Shown here: positions 43,110 through 55,349 of the stretch, one piece after another
Position numbering within the stretch: position 1 is the stretch's first letter
How the letters are laid out: each line of letters begins with the position of its first letter
Source of the DNA: Ampelocalamus luodianensis
Taxonomy: Eukaryota; Streptophyta; Magnoliopsida; Poales; Poaceae
DNA length: 64,000 nt
Direction: 5' to 3'
Assembly: GCA_036346255.1 (NCBI GenBank)
Contig: CM070632.1
Location: forward strand, 34,436,657-34,500,656
The notes under the pieces: model-generated
What the model saw: the letters and a program-made list of their open reading frames with translations, nothing else
Database searches by the model: none
What the model was told of the DNA's origin: nothing
Translations under genes and position numbers: made by a program

Positions 43110-43430
43110 TTGCTAGCTTTCTTCTTCCTTTAAGAGGTTTTTACCCGGCCAGCCAGGCGAAAGAGCCCCTTTGTTAAGCTGTCTAGCTCCATCTTTTCTG
43201 CTTTCTCTCCGGCATCTCGTTCTCGTTAGCGTTGACAGCCGATATTAGGCTTTATTGGCCAACTTGTTCAGGTTCTCCTTCCTTCCCAAGACTCGACCAG
43301 CGAAAGCAACATCGGACTTTATACTAGTAGCTGCAGCGAAAGCAACATCGGACTTTATACTAGTAGCTGCGTATTAATACGTTTGGAAAAGTTGGTTGAA
43401 GCATGTACGGGAAAGTGTGATAAAATTTTG
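43110..43430. repeat. Repeat C, copy 2, with a 36-bp duplication
   Basis: The partner of 33440-33720. In this copy a 36-bp piece (AGCGAAAGCAACATCGGACT...) occurs twice in tandem at 43299-43334 and 43335-43370; the first copy has it once. Confidence 0.88.
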
Positions 43431-43921
43431 CAAGAATATGAAAGGTCCTATGCATGGATAAAGAGAATGTGGGGTTCCACGAGTTTAGTGACGAATCCAG
43501 GGGCTGGTCCCGCCCCCTCGTGATTTTTTACTACGTTTCGTTAGCATGTGAGCATTGAAACTTTAGGAGGACTAAACTCTTACTAATTCAATTTAGGATG
43601 AAACTAAGAAGCCTAGGAGTTAATTTGTGGCATATAAATTCATCCTATGTAGCATCTAGATTCTATTTTGTTCTCAATTTTTTAAGCTAGTATTGAGTCT
43701 AATTTGTACCATACAAGTGCATGATGTTTTATCTCCCTACATGTTTAAAGTCTGATCAAGCATTTCTTTCTCGTATCTGATTTCTGCCACACTTTTCATG
43801 GCTCGGTGAAGTGTGTACGTGCACGAAACTCCACCAAACTCAAGTTACGATCCATCGTGCTCATTATTTGTTTTCTATTACTTTTTTGATATAAAAGATT
43901 TCTACTAAGAAAACTTCTATT
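43431..43921. other. Unassigned stretch
   Basis: About 490 bp with no supported gene or repeat. Confidence 0.5.
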
Positions 43922-43930
43922 TTTTATAAG

Positions 43931-44971
43931 AGAAAATTAAGGATTTTCCACTCCTAAGCACCTTGATTTAGAATTTGCCACCTTCAATGTTAGAGAAAAT
44001 TTCAGAAAACCCTAGGTTTTGGGATATTAGTAATACAAAACCCCATATTTTAGAATTTTTCTCAAGAAACCCCAGGTTTTGGGGCAAAATATTCAGAAAA
44101 CCTCGGGTTTTGGGGCAAAGGTAACACAAAACCCCAGGTTTTAGAATTTTTTTCAAGAAACCCCAGTTTTATGGCAAAATGTATAAACAAACACTATGTA
44201 CACCACTTGGGCCATCAAATACATAGTATTTTTTTAGTATACACACATTGATGGCCCCACAGTATGCCCAGCCGCACTGTGTAACCAATCGCGTGTCGCC
44301 ACCTCCACGGTCGCCACATTGATGAGAGAAGAGAAAAATACCATATTTTTTTATTACATACTGGTATCCTACACAAATTTTGGAGCAAAATAGACCATGA
44401 GGTGGTGTACCTGGGTTTTTTTAGTGAGGCCCAGCGGCGGTTACACAGGCGACTGAGGAGGCGGCGACACGATAACCGATTACACAGTGGTGCGCCCGGG
44501 CGTACTGTAGGGGCATTAATGTGTGTATATACTCGAAAATACCATTTATTTGATGGCCTAGGTGGTGTACATAGTATTTTTTATATATTTTGCCCTAAAA
44601 CTTGGGGTTTCTTGAAAAAATTAAAACCTAGGATTTTGTGTTACCTTTGCCCCCAAAACCCGAGATTTTTTTGAATATTTTGCTCTAAAACCTGGGGTTT
44701 CTTTAAAACAATTCTAAAACCTAGGGTTTTGTGTTACTAATGCTAAAAAATCCAGGGTTTGAAATTTACTCTTAATTTTATTCTTGAATAGGAAGGGGTA
44801 AATACGTCTTTTCACAGTGGATTTTGGTGCAAAATAAAAAATACTGGAATACACTTGGGGTGTCAAATCACAGGTATTTTGTGCTTAGGTGTGGCAAATT
44901 ATCAATAAGAAGCTTAAAGGTGGTAAATCCTAAATCAAGGAGCTTAGGAGGGACAAATTCTCAATTTTCCC
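43931..44971. mobile_element. Mutator-type foldback element, non-autonomous
   Basis: A 1.04-kb unit whose two halves are inverted copies. The left arm runs from 43931 (AGAAAATTAAGGATTTTCCA) inwards. The right arm ends at 44971 with the complementary pattern. Shared arm blocks include TCCTAAGC(A/T)CCTTGATTTA and repeated AAACCCCAGGTTTTGGGGCA motifs. Nine-base flanks TTTTATAAG (43922-43930) and TTTCATAAG (44972-44980) differ at one base, fitting the 9-bp duplication of Mutator elements. It has no transposase. Confidence 0.8.
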
Positions 44972-44980
44972 TTTCATAAG

Positions 44981-45190
44981 TAGCTTAAATTATACGATAA
45001 CGAATTCATGTCTCTCCTTGAGCTATCAGCATCCTTATAGTCTAATCATGGCTCCACCCCTGGATGAACCAAACATTACCCTAACAAAGGCAATTTTGTC
45101 TAACTCAAGTGATGCGAACTGTGGCATTGGCGATGGACCAAACAACCCAAAACATGAATTTCTATGGAGAGTTGAATTGGTTAGAATTGT
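44981..45190. other. Unassigned spacer
   Basis: No gene or repeat is visible between the foldback element and the copia/TRIM-like LTR. Confidence 0.5.
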
Positions 45191-45631
45191 TGTATGACTA
45201 TTGGTATGGAGACACTTACATAATCCTTGGTTCAGAGTTCTAGTATATTACTTCGACTCTGAGTCCCAACAGATTATTTTAGTCCCTACTTGTTTTGTAA
45301 GAAAGGGGACCTTTCCCCCACAATATAAAGGGACAATTGATAATATTCCACTCAATAGACGACATATTCAACATTGCTATTATGTAGATTGCAATTCTTT
45401 ATTTGTCACTCTATACAATTTTCAATCATTCTTTTGTCACTTTGGACTTTTTATCTCATTTTCCATTTTTCAAACCAATTATCCCTACCGGAAGTTATCG
45501 AAATGCCCCTGGTTCACATGCCGATTCTCATGTGCTTTTTCCCCAACTACTTCCTCCTCTCCCCTCGGTCACACTCATTTACTTTTCTCCCCCAACTCCT
45601 TCCTCTCCCCTTCTTCATCTCCACCTCCTCC

Positions 45632-45767
45632 ATGGCGCCTTTTCTCCCGCTTGGCCCGATGTCGCGCCTCACCGCCGGCACACCGGTGCCGCTACCCCCA
45701 GGCCAATCCCGGCTCTGCTCCGGCTTGACCCGCGCCGTGGTCACCCTCGGCTCCTGCACCGCCCAAG
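45632..45767 (+). other. Captured exon-like fragment 1
   Basis: A frame beginning MAPFLPLGPMSRLTAGTPVP runs about 45 codons in GC-rich sequence to CCCAAG|GTAGTC, a plausible splice donor at 45768. The source gene is not recognised. Confidence 0.45.
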
Positions 45768-46263
45768 GTAGTCACAGTCGAGATCCTAAGTTGGATCGAT
45801 TTACCTTTGGTAGGATCGAAATTGTAGTATCGAATCGTAGAATCGGCGATTCTACGGAATTGTAAAAATACACATATTTAATATCTATACTATAAGTTTG
45901 TATGATTATTATATGGTTTACCACTTGCATGTTCCTTAAAAGCAGCTAGACATACTCCAGGAATAAAAATAGCTTATCATTATCAATCTCAAGATTGCTC
46001 ATGCCATACTATAGATATTTGTACTAGTATTATCACACTGATACAATATTTTGCATGCTCCTTGTTTATTTATAGTTTTATTCTCATAAATTAATATCAA
46101 CAAATTTTGCTCTAAAATAAAATATCAGCAAAGCCTAGGCAAAAAAAAAATTGCATTTTTTTGCCCTAAGTCTCTATGAGTAGGGTTGACAGTGCGAGTT
46201 GGATCGACATGCTGTCGTGGGTTCGTAGAATCGTAAGACTCTAAGAGTAGTATCGTGATCCTA

Positions 46264-49200
46264 ATTACCTTGGCGCCGCCTGCTCCTCCTAGTGCTACCG
46301 CTGGCCCGCTTCCTTCGCTGGTTCGGCCCTGGCGCCTCCCTGCCACCACCGCCGACGCCCTCGTGTGAGGACCCCCGAAATCGGACCCGTATCAAGCTAA
46401 GTGATTACGCGGTAAACGCAACACTTAACGTGAGACGAACACGATTCCGAGTGACCCGGATATGTGTCACATGCTAGCTCCCAAGGATCAGTGGCTAACA
46501 TGCACATATCCTAGTACACAACATTGCAATCACATCCATACACAATGTACAAGAATAAAAGAATCAATTACAACATCTTTTAAATAGCACCTTATAGTAC
46601 AAGGTTGCAAAAGAGGGCCGATCGGCCAAATCTAATTAACACAAATAAATTACAGCGGAAGATAACTTAAAATAAAAAGGGAATAACCGAGTTGGCATGC
46701 CCAAAATCCCACAAGCAACCAACTGGAGTTAAAACTGTTGCACCCGTCGTTCTCACCTGAACAAATAGACACTGTTAGAGTACAAAGTTGTACTCGCGAG
46801 ACTTTCAAAAGAAATAAGGATGCATGTAAGTATCAAAGGAAGGCTACTAAACTAGTCAGTTTTCAGCATAAAGCAAGTTTTACATATAGATAAAAGATTC
46901 TAACTTGTCATTTGTAAAACATTTAGAAAATATTTTATGATAGTAAGTAATAATCAACAATGGTATAATCTCCAAGTATAATCAACACATGAACATCCTA
47001 TTCGTGGCACAATTCATTCCTCAACAAATTTAACGCGCGAACTACGCGTTCATGAAATCATTTCAGATTTGAACAAACTAACATAATGACATAACATTTT
47101 CAACCATAACCCAAACTTAAGTTCCCAAAAGACTAATTGTGCCTGCTTTCCCACAAGTGTTGTCCATAACCTAGGACGAGGCTATTCAAATAGATTTAGT
47201 TACTCTGCAGAGTTGTACAGCTTTACCCACACGATATGCATTCCTCTTAATGTCGGCCAATGCACTCTTCCATAGGAGTGTGACTGAGGTAGCATAACGA
47301 GGCCTTTACAATGTCATGTCCTAACTATCAACCTACCTGAGGAACAGAAGCCCCGTGGGAGTCAAAATGCCTCCTAACCACACGTGAACATCGTTACGTA
47401 AGTAAGTCCCCATCAAACAAGAGACCCTTAAGAACAAGTAAGGCGACCCTTAACATGCCCCCGCGAGATTGACAAAAGAACAATTAAATACATAACAATA
47501 ACAATTGTCAATCCCATTGTGTTTTGATAGCTAACACACAACAAATTATTAAGCCAAGCCTTCGCCATTATCCCGGCGTGTGGTTGTACGTAAGACTTGG
47601 TTCATCACACCATAGACCGGTCCTTAAACACTCAGACGGGGCTACACAATTCCATAACAACAACAACAACAACAAAGTTTCATGATCACCCTACACCCGT
47701 CCAAGTTAAGAACATAAAACGCATGCCCAACAAGTCCACAAACCACAGATGCGAAGATCTGTATACATTCCTCAAATCCAACATAATCCAATCCATAAAA
47801 TCCTCAAAGTTCATTAAGATTCAATTTGATCCATCGGTCGATGGACTAGCTCCATCAACCGCTTTCGGCTATAACTACTTGCATGGCTAAGCATCGTTCT
47901 ACAAACTAGCAAACAACCCATATAACATATATCCTTAATCATTCAAGGCAAAAGGGTAATCAACATTCAAAGGAGGGCTAATGCAGCAATTAGGAGATTA
48001 ACTACTTCTACCCATAAACATACATTTCAAAAACAGCATGCAATTGCGATAATACAACTCACACAAAACATTTAAAAATCACTGGGACCAATATGGTCAA
48101 GAGGAGGGTGCTCGCACCTTTGCTGGTATCACATGTTCATTGTCAGGTTACACTTAATTTGATCTCACGAATATAATGGCATCGTCGAAAACCTAATCGA
48201 AAGACGATATTGCAATAAATATCAAACAAAGCCAAAAATTCAAAGTACTCAAAAATTCATGAAATTTATACAATAGGTAGGTCATGATTTTAGATTTATT
48301 TAGGTGAAAGAATTATTCCATTTGGATTTAGCATCTGAAAGTTATAGCAGTTTGAAAATCAGTTTGGAGAAAAATGCTGAAAAAATCAGGTTCTGTTACT
48401 ACTCATCCGAATTTTACTGTTTTCACACAAATTTCTAGAATAGTGGTGGGGATAAGGATTACATGGTTGGAAAGATAAATAAAAGTTGTGTTCAGTAAAA
48501 AGTGAATCACTCTATTTGGAGTCCAAATGAATTTTCTATGAATTTATCAAGGTTTAAGTCCTTAATGTATAATTAATTTAATAACAACTTTTTCTGTAAC
48601 AGAAACATAACTCAACCTATTCCAATTTAAAGAACCTTTAAAAATGAAAACCAACAAAATTAGTTTCACTCAAATTGGATTTAAAATGAATTAGATATGC
48701 ATTTGTGAAGTTTAACCAAACTTCTTGTTTACTGAAATTTTAGCTTTGCTAAGTTTGCGAGGATCCTTACTGCTACTGAGAACAAGAACTCCTATTTGCT
48801 CTTCTGATTAGCTGGTTGTGAGAGGCTACCAAGCACTTTCAAACAACCTTAATTACTGGTAACATGTGGTTTGTAGATTTAGAATGCTCCATTAGCTACT
48901 AAGCTTACCGACGGCTATTCAAATGAAAAACTGATTTTCTTTTCTGTTCACCCAACCTACAACAACATCTTTCCTTAACTGAAAACTTCCAACTGACTTC
49001 CTACAAATTTCAGTTTCAAAATTGATAACCTACTAGAGTGATCTAATAGCTAAACACAGCACAAAGCGCTAAACCTCCTTTACTGCTTAACACTTCATCA
49101 AAAGAAATTGGTTGCCCTCCGCTGTTTTCTGAAAAATTCAGAACCACAATGATTTTCAGATTAGGTACTGCTGTTGGACAAGTGCTCAAAGACTAAAAGA

Positions 49201-51067
49201 ACACAACTACTTGACTTAGCAAAGTCATAGTCTACTGCCAAAATTTATCATCTTACTCCGCCGTCCAACTATCTAGCAAAAGAACATATTTCTAAGCTGG
49301 AAAGCTACTGAAAGCTAAAATGTCCAACGGACTAAAAGCATTAAGAAAGACTTTGACTACTAGAATTAGTCATGCTAATAACCCTCTAACAAAACTGAAT
49401 ACCTTCAGATTACCTTAACTGATCATACAACCTACAAAAGCAATAATTTTCAGAACTAAAGACCTACTAGCCAAAGTCCATTCAGATTTCAACTTTTAGA
49501 TTAGCTATTTCAATTAAGTGACCTAGCTGACATTCACAAAACTTGATAGCACAATGATGGCTTGATTAACAAGGGGGTTCCAATGTCAGTCATAGGGAGA
49601 GAGAAAAATGCACACTGAGAGCACAAGGAGATAGCAACAGAGGTGTATGCTGCTGCTGCACCGCCAAGCTGTCCTAGGCCGATGTCTCACCTGCTTCGAC
49701 CACGCCTCCCTCGGGCTTGGGCTGCCGGCACTGCTGCACCGCCTCTGTGCCGTCGTCTACGCGCCGCCTTGGGCTCTCACTTCACCGCGGTGCCCTGGGC
49801 CGCCACTGTAGTGCAACCTTGATGCTGCACCTTCGCCTCGCTGCTCCGCCGCTACAGCAGGAGCCGGTGGCCACCATGTGCCGCTGCCGGGGCTCCCGCC
49901 GCTGCACCCGGGGCTGCTGGCCAGCAAGTTGGCACTCGTGCCTTGGCCACGCCGTCCATGGCGCCTTGGCCTCGGCTCTCTGCACACGCCACAGGATGCA
50001 CCACCGAGGTGTCGCAAGCTCGTGCTGCTCCTCCAGCTAAGCCACTCCTCCTTTTCCTCTTCTTCTTGCAAACACTTAAATGAACTCGCATGCAAAATCT
50101 AATTGCATGAATGGAGAGCTTGTGTGATGAGGAAGACAAAGGTATGACATGCAAGGCTTGATTCTCAGTTTTTGGTTGGGATTTAGAGGAGAGAAGGTGT
50201 GAGGTGTTGAGTCATGGTGAGAAGAAAAGAAGAGCGATCTTCTTTGCTTTGGAGAAGAAGATGGCAGTGAGGATATGGATTTGGTGGGGTTCGGTTGGGA
50301 GGGGAAAAGAATGGGAAAATGGGGAGTGGGCAGTGGTGTGTGGTGTTCACTGGGAGCAAGAAAAATTTCGAATGAACAGTCTGAGTTAGGTGTTGGGAAT
50401 AGAAGATGGCGAGAGATGTGTGTTCACTGGGCAAATAAAAAAAAAACAGTGAGAGGTTGAATGGCTATAGTGGCTTTGACTACTTGCTTAAAGTAGTAAA
50501 TAAAATCTAAAAATTCTGAAAATTTTTGTGTGGCTTCTCTGTTAAGTCTAGTTTCTATTTTTGAAGGCCCCACACATGGATCACTTTGCATTTGAGAGCA
50601 GTAATTAAATTTCTATCCAGCCTTTAAAATGTGTTTGGAATTTTTATAGGGTTAACAATGCTCCTAAAAATTTATTAAAATTCATATTTATTCATGATAA
50701 ATATTATAGTATTTAAATAAATTATTTCTAGATGATGATCATAAGTTTTTCTTTATGTTTTCTTTTGGAGTTAGAATTTGAAGTGTAGGTTCGATATTTG
50801 ATTTAAATTTTCCAATTGCAATAATTTATGCAAATGATTCCAAAATGTCAAGCATGATGATAAGATGCATACTAAATCCCATTAATTAAAAAGGGGAGTT
50901 ACACCTCGCCTGGCCCGGCGCCGTCCGCCATGAGCCCCACGCACACGTCATTGCCGTCGAGGCTGAGGTGCACGAGTACGGGACGCTCGAGCTAGCGGCG
51001 GCGGCTGGGGAGTACATCCCGGTCTACTCGATCTCCATTCCCTCAACACCGAGCTCCTCACGAATGT
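46264..51067 (+). other. Captured exon-like fragment 2, split by the solo LTR
   Basis: GC-rich sequence at 46264-46363 continues at 50904-51067 if the solo LTR and one copy of its CCTCG duplication are removed. The second part contains the frame V-H-E-Y-G-T-L-E-L-A-A-A-A-G-E-Y and may end near 51067. The source protein is not recognised. Confidence 0.4.
46364..50903 (+). mobile_element. Solo LTR of 4.5 kb, gypsy type
   Basis: It starts TGTGAGGACCCCCGAAA and ends GGGGAGTTACA, bounded by perfect CCTCG duplications (46359-46363 and 50904-50908). It has no gag or pol. It is related to the solo LTR at 19172-24093. A GC-rich patch lies at 49640-50040, comparable in position to the one at 22540-23340 in the first solo LTR. 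Confidence 0.85.
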
Positions 51068-51870
51068 GAGATTGCCTTCCCCTCTGCTGGATTTCGCCTT
51101 TCGTGTGTCGTGTGAATTGGTTGACTTGGTTGATGAACTTCAATTTTTAGCGTGGAGATACAAAATAATTTGGGGTTAGAAAGGTCGCAAGATGAAGAAG
51201 TGTTGTGGGCTATTATTTAGGCTCTTTCTGACGAGTTGTACTCGATTTGGTTAGTGTTTTGGTCTTCTAGATGCTGAGCTATGATATATGTGAGATTGTT
51301 CCAGACCTTTTATAATCTCTTTGCTTTTCGTGTGTTTTTGTTGAGCCCGTGGTGATGCAGGCATGAATTGTACGACTTCTCGTGCTCTGTTCATTGTTTC
51401 TAATGATGGAGTGATTACCTCGGCTCAAGAGGGTGTTAATCTTTTTTATTTTCTTGGAGCTGTGATCATGTTGATGTTTGTTTCTATTAGCTGAATCAGT
51501 TCATGGCTTCAATGTTTCTTATGTCACTATGAGGCGACCGGGTTGGGGATGAGCGGCTGGGGATGGGGGCAGTGGTAGGTTGGTGACGGGCAGTGAGGTG
51601 CCCCCCATCGAGCCAGCGCTGGATGCTGCGCGCTCGAAGGTGTGGCCAGAGGGGACAATGGGTTGGGATGCTGCGGCGCTCGAAGGTTGGAGTGCAGAGG
51701 CGCGGTCGGGGAGGCCAATCGAGGAGAGGGCTGAGACCGCGACGACGGGGTGGGACGGAGGAGCGGCGTGAGGGAGGCGTTGATGTTGTCCAGGCGGCCC
51801 ACACGGGAGAGGAGGTGGTGGCTGCCCCTGGAGGAGGTGCATCTGGATGAAGAAGGAAAAGATGAAGAGA
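51068..51870. other. Right inner part of the Pack-MULE-like element
   Basis: The part to 51495 resembles intron sequence (T-rich, no frame). The part from 51530 to 51860 is GC-rich with overlapping frames on both strands and may be a further captured fragment. No product is recognised. Confidence 0.4.
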
Positions 51871-52739
51871 GAAGAGGGTAGTATGGTCATTTCACGTGGT
51901 TCTAAAAATGAAAATGGGGATAAAACTCAAAAGTGGCAAAATAATGATTGCAAATTGTATGGAATGGCAAATAAAGGATTGCAATATATATAATGGCAAA
52001 GCTGAGAAGATCACTTTATTGGGTGGCAAATTCTTAAATCCCCCCAATATAAAAGGCATGGGGACATATTGTAACATACATCCAAGCTTACGGGCAAGAG
52101 CAATAAAGTGGAGAGGCTGTCAAGACTACTTTGTGTGTGCTCCTCTAAATCTTTCGTTCTTGTGTGATCATTCATCAGAAATGCGACCCCACTTCTACAA
52201 CACGTTGTCAACACTATAATGCTCTCTCTAAGGCTATCCGGTACGTTGTTGATTATCGATCTATTTAATTTCTTCCTATTCATGGTGTTACATTTGGCTC
52301 TCATTTTTCTATCTCTCTCTCCCCGACACGACATCCTTGTGATCGTAATCTCGCCATCCCTGATAACCTAAAGGAGCGCCTTCCGCATTACCAAAATTTC
52401 GTCTACCGCGAATCAATCAGCCTAGCGCAGGGCCACCAGCATTGGCTAATTGTCCAAGGGGGGTATTGTATGATTATTGGTATGTTGACACTTACCCAAT
52501 CCATTGTTTAGAGTTCTAATAGATTACTCTGACTTAAGAGTCCCAGAAGATTACTTTGGTCCTTACTTGTCTAGCAAGAAAGGAGACCTCTCCCCCACTA
52601 TATAAAGGGGAGGGGGGGTATATTGTAACATACATCAAGCCTGCGGGCAAGAGGAATAAAGTGGAAAGGCTACCGGGGCTACTTTGTGTGTGCTCCTCTG
52701 AATCTTTCCTTCATGTGTGATCGTTCGTCGGCAACGTTC

Positions 52740-53180
52740 AAATTCAATGGAGCACAAAAACGCCAGTTTGCAACAAAAAAAGGATGATCAGGTGTTGCAA
52801 CATTTGAGCCTAACTTATGAAACATTCTGATTTTACATATACAGCAATGAACAACACCAGATGCAACATTGAGATTTTTTAAAAAAATAGCATTGCAAGA
52901 GTTTATTATTGCAACATTCAAAAACTGTAGTCCCAATATCTCAAACCACCTTTTGCAACAAAAAAAGAACATATGGCTGCAACAAACACTCAAACTCATT
53001 GGCTCTGAGACTCGACGACAAGCTCAGCCTTAGGCTCCCTCAGATGAGAAGGACGCAACATTTTGGATAACGAAATACAACATCTCAAGAATATGTACTA
53101 CAACATTAAAAAACATAGTCCCAAAATCTAAAACACACATAAAGCAACAAAAAAAACTCTCTACTACAACAAACAATCGA
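52740..53180. repeat. Cluster of GCAACA-type motifs
   Basis: About eleven copies of (T)GCAACA(A/T) or (T)ACAACA(A/T), usually followed by an A- or T-rich run, occur within about 400 bp. Clear ones are near 52770, 52795, 52861, 52911, 52955, 52979, 53055 and 53145. Such clusters resemble the subterminal motif arrays of CACTA-type DNA transposons. Neither end of such an element was found. Confidence 0.55.
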
Positions 53181-53640
53181 TTCACTTGTCTCGGCCTTGG
53201 CAGCGGTGGCGCGCTAGCCCTCAACTCCTGGATGTCGTCGTAGGCTCTTCGTGCGTCGCCCCCACTTCTCCTGGTATCGACGCCCTCGCTATCCTCCTCG
53301 CCCGCAGGAATAGATTGGCCCTCTCAAAGGCACTGAGCGCTTGCTCGGCCTCAGCACGGTCGCCGCCGATGGAGCTTTGGCCAACGAGGACACAAGGCGC
53401 ATCGAGTTGTATCAGATTTGGGAGAAGCCCCCCATCTTGCGGTAGTGGTGGTTGTGAGAGGAGAGAATAGAAGGCGAGGGGTTGTTGGCGAGACAACTTC
53501 GAGGACACCCCTACAGGAGGAGTGGGTGCAACCAAGGGGGAGAGATGAAATTATTACATGATGAAGGTTAAAATACGTGAGAATCAATTGTCGTGTAGGG
53601 AAAACGGAGTGAGGCTGTCCGATAAAATCTCTTGCTCCGT
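53181..53640. other. GC-rich stretch of unknown origin
   Basis: Overlapping frames on both strands, the longest about 100 codons, resemble no known family. The stretch may be captured sequence belonging with the motif cluster on its left. Confidence 0.4.
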
Positions 53641-53999
53641 ACGTCTGTATGGTAGCAATCTCCCTAACACTTAGGTGCGAATTAACCTTGTCTCTCTTTA
53701 TTTTAGGATACCATCACGTAGTTATCTGCTTAGAATATTAGTACGAAGCATGTTAGTGCCTCGTCATCACGCTTCACTGCCTCCAGGGTCGATCCATGTA
53801 TACTTCACATCATACCGAACTTATTTTGCAGCACATGTGCGTATCTACAACCTTGAGTTTTCTTTTATTTTAGGAGTATGAATTAGTCAGCAGTCAACAC
53901 TCTGTTTATTTTTCATTTTTGGAAGCGCGAAGCAAGAATGTGTCACTTCATTCGCCGGCTGATAATTTTCCTTGCTGGCGCTCTCATCCTTTATTCCAA

Positions 54000-54156
54000 G
54001 GGGGATTGGATCATATACCCTCCCTGAATTTCAGGATTTCAGGATTTACCCTCCCACCTCAATGACATGTGGGGTCACCATAGGTCAATGACATGTGGGC
54101 CAGAAGGGTAAATCCTGAATTTCCATCTAAGAGGAGGGTATATGATCAAATTTTCC
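54000..54156. mobile_element. 157-bp Mutator-type MITE
   Basis: The ends are inverted: left GGATCATATACCCTCC, right GGAGGGTATATGATC. Long inner arms pair (AGGATTTACCCTCC with AGAAGGGTAAATCCT; TCAATGACATGTGG occurs in both). The unit is bounded by a perfect 9-bp duplication TTATTCCAA (53991-53999 and 54157-54165). It lies about 1.5 kb upstream of the receptor-kinase ATG. Confidence 0.88.
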
Positions 54157-54165
54157 TTATTCCAA

Positions 54166-55080
54166 GGAACACTGCGATCCACAAAAATGTGCTCCGTGTT
54201 TTGGGGGACGATATCATTTTTTCACGCTGTTTACGTTCTTTCACACAGTGGATTCACACAAAGGAAAGCGAAGTTCCAATCGCCTCCTGTAAACGTGCAT
54301 GATGAATCTCCGAGTCTTTTTAGAATAAAAGTTGTATAGGATTGTGCTCTAAAAAAATTATGACATCGGTGCTACGTGACAATGGACATGGATGTACTTG
54401 AAATCTCCAATTAAACTCTCAAGTGTTATATAACACTTGCTACGTATCGTGAATCTAAGTCCGGACGTTGGTGTATAAAATTTTCCCTATACTAAATTAG
54501 GTAAGATTATAAAACAACAAAATAAAAGGAAAAGAAATCCCACCTTAAGATCTGATCTACCACTCTCGCTCCTATTGGGACATTAGGAAATTTACTTGAA
54601 ACGAGGAATAGTTGGAAATATAAAAACCACAAGATTTTTAATAAAGGTATTAAGAAATCATAAAATAGAATATAAAAAGGATTATTAAAATAGAAAGCAT
54701 TTTGAAAGCTACGAAAATTCATAATATCAAAAGAACAAAAAAAAGGAGCTAATCAAATTGGAGGCACAGAATTCACTGTGGGACCCAACCATTCTGTATT
54801 CAATCAGAGTAAAAAGGAGATATGCTTCGCGTACGACGCTTTTTCGTGTACGACTATGGATCCGGCGATGGCGAACCAACCGGATGGAGAGAGAGTCTCT
54901 GTGCCTCCGATGCATCGTACGGCTATCGTGTGTATAGCAGCGATCGAAAGAATCAATATTATTTACCTAATGGGTTTGGAATGCAATTATTTGTCGGATA
55001 AACTTTTGGATTCCGTAAAACATCATGGACACTGTCTTTAATTTTTTAGGTATTAATATAGCACACTCTAGATCAATAGT
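54166..55080. other. Upstream intergenic stretch
   Basis: AT-rich, with no supported gene or repeat. It separates the MITE from the proximal leader of the receptor kinase. Confidence 0.5.
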
Positions 55081-55349
55081 ACTATACAGCACAATTGCAC
55101 AAACAACCTACAACCCATCCTAGTTTTTCAGGTCCATTTCTTCTACCATTACAACAAAATTGGTCATTAAACCCTACTACTAGTACCACTCCTCCCGGCT
55201 ACTGCCTGTCCCAGTGCCCACACAAACCTTACACTGCATCATAATCATCAAACCTCTGTTTCCATATTTCCTAGATCCACAATCAAACCATCCCCTGCAT
55301 CTGAATATTTGTTTCTATCTGGCTGTGCTGTGCTGTGCAGCTGCACAGC

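Larger units (their letters stand above)
45330..52044. mobile_element. Pack-MULE-like element with captured sequence
   Basis: Terminal inverted repeats of about 180 bp occupy roughly 45330-45515 and 51880-52044. They share blocks such as TTGCAAT(T/C)CTTTATTTG(T/C)CA and TCATT(C/A)TTTTG(T/C)CACTTT. The 9-bp flank CAATATAAA is perfect on both sides (45321-45329 and 52045-52053). Without the solo LTR inside it, the unit is about 2.2 kb. It contains GC-rich exon-like sequence and no transposase, as Pack-MULEs do. Confidence 0.85.
45191..52733 (+). mobile_element. Copia/TRIM-like element interrupted by a Pack-MULE-like unit
   Basis: The left LTR is 45191-45329 plus 52045 to about 52281; the right LTR starts at 52467 and is matched to about 52733. 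Both begin TGTATGA(C/T)TATTGGTATG and carry a TATA region (CAATATAAA or CTATATAAAG) and the block CTACTTTGTGTGTGCTCCTC. Only about 185 bp lie between the LTRs. They end in the purine tract CCAAGGGGGGTAT, so this is either a terminal-repeat element in miniature or an internally deleted copia. The presumed primer-binding site near 52282 (TGGTGTTACATTTGG) is a weak match. Confidence 0.65.

Noticed and set aside
43970..44770. Interstitial telomere repeat
   Set aside because: The AAACCCTAGG and AAACCCCAGG motifs resemble the plant telomere unit AAACCCT only loosely, are not in tandem register, and are explained by the inverted arms of the foldback element.
49717..50154. Cys/His-rich or Arg-rich ORFs in the second solo LTR
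   Set aside because: Several overlapping frames on both strands occupy a GC-rich patch of the LTR. A patch at a comparable position in the related LTR (22540-23340) does not share the protein sequence.
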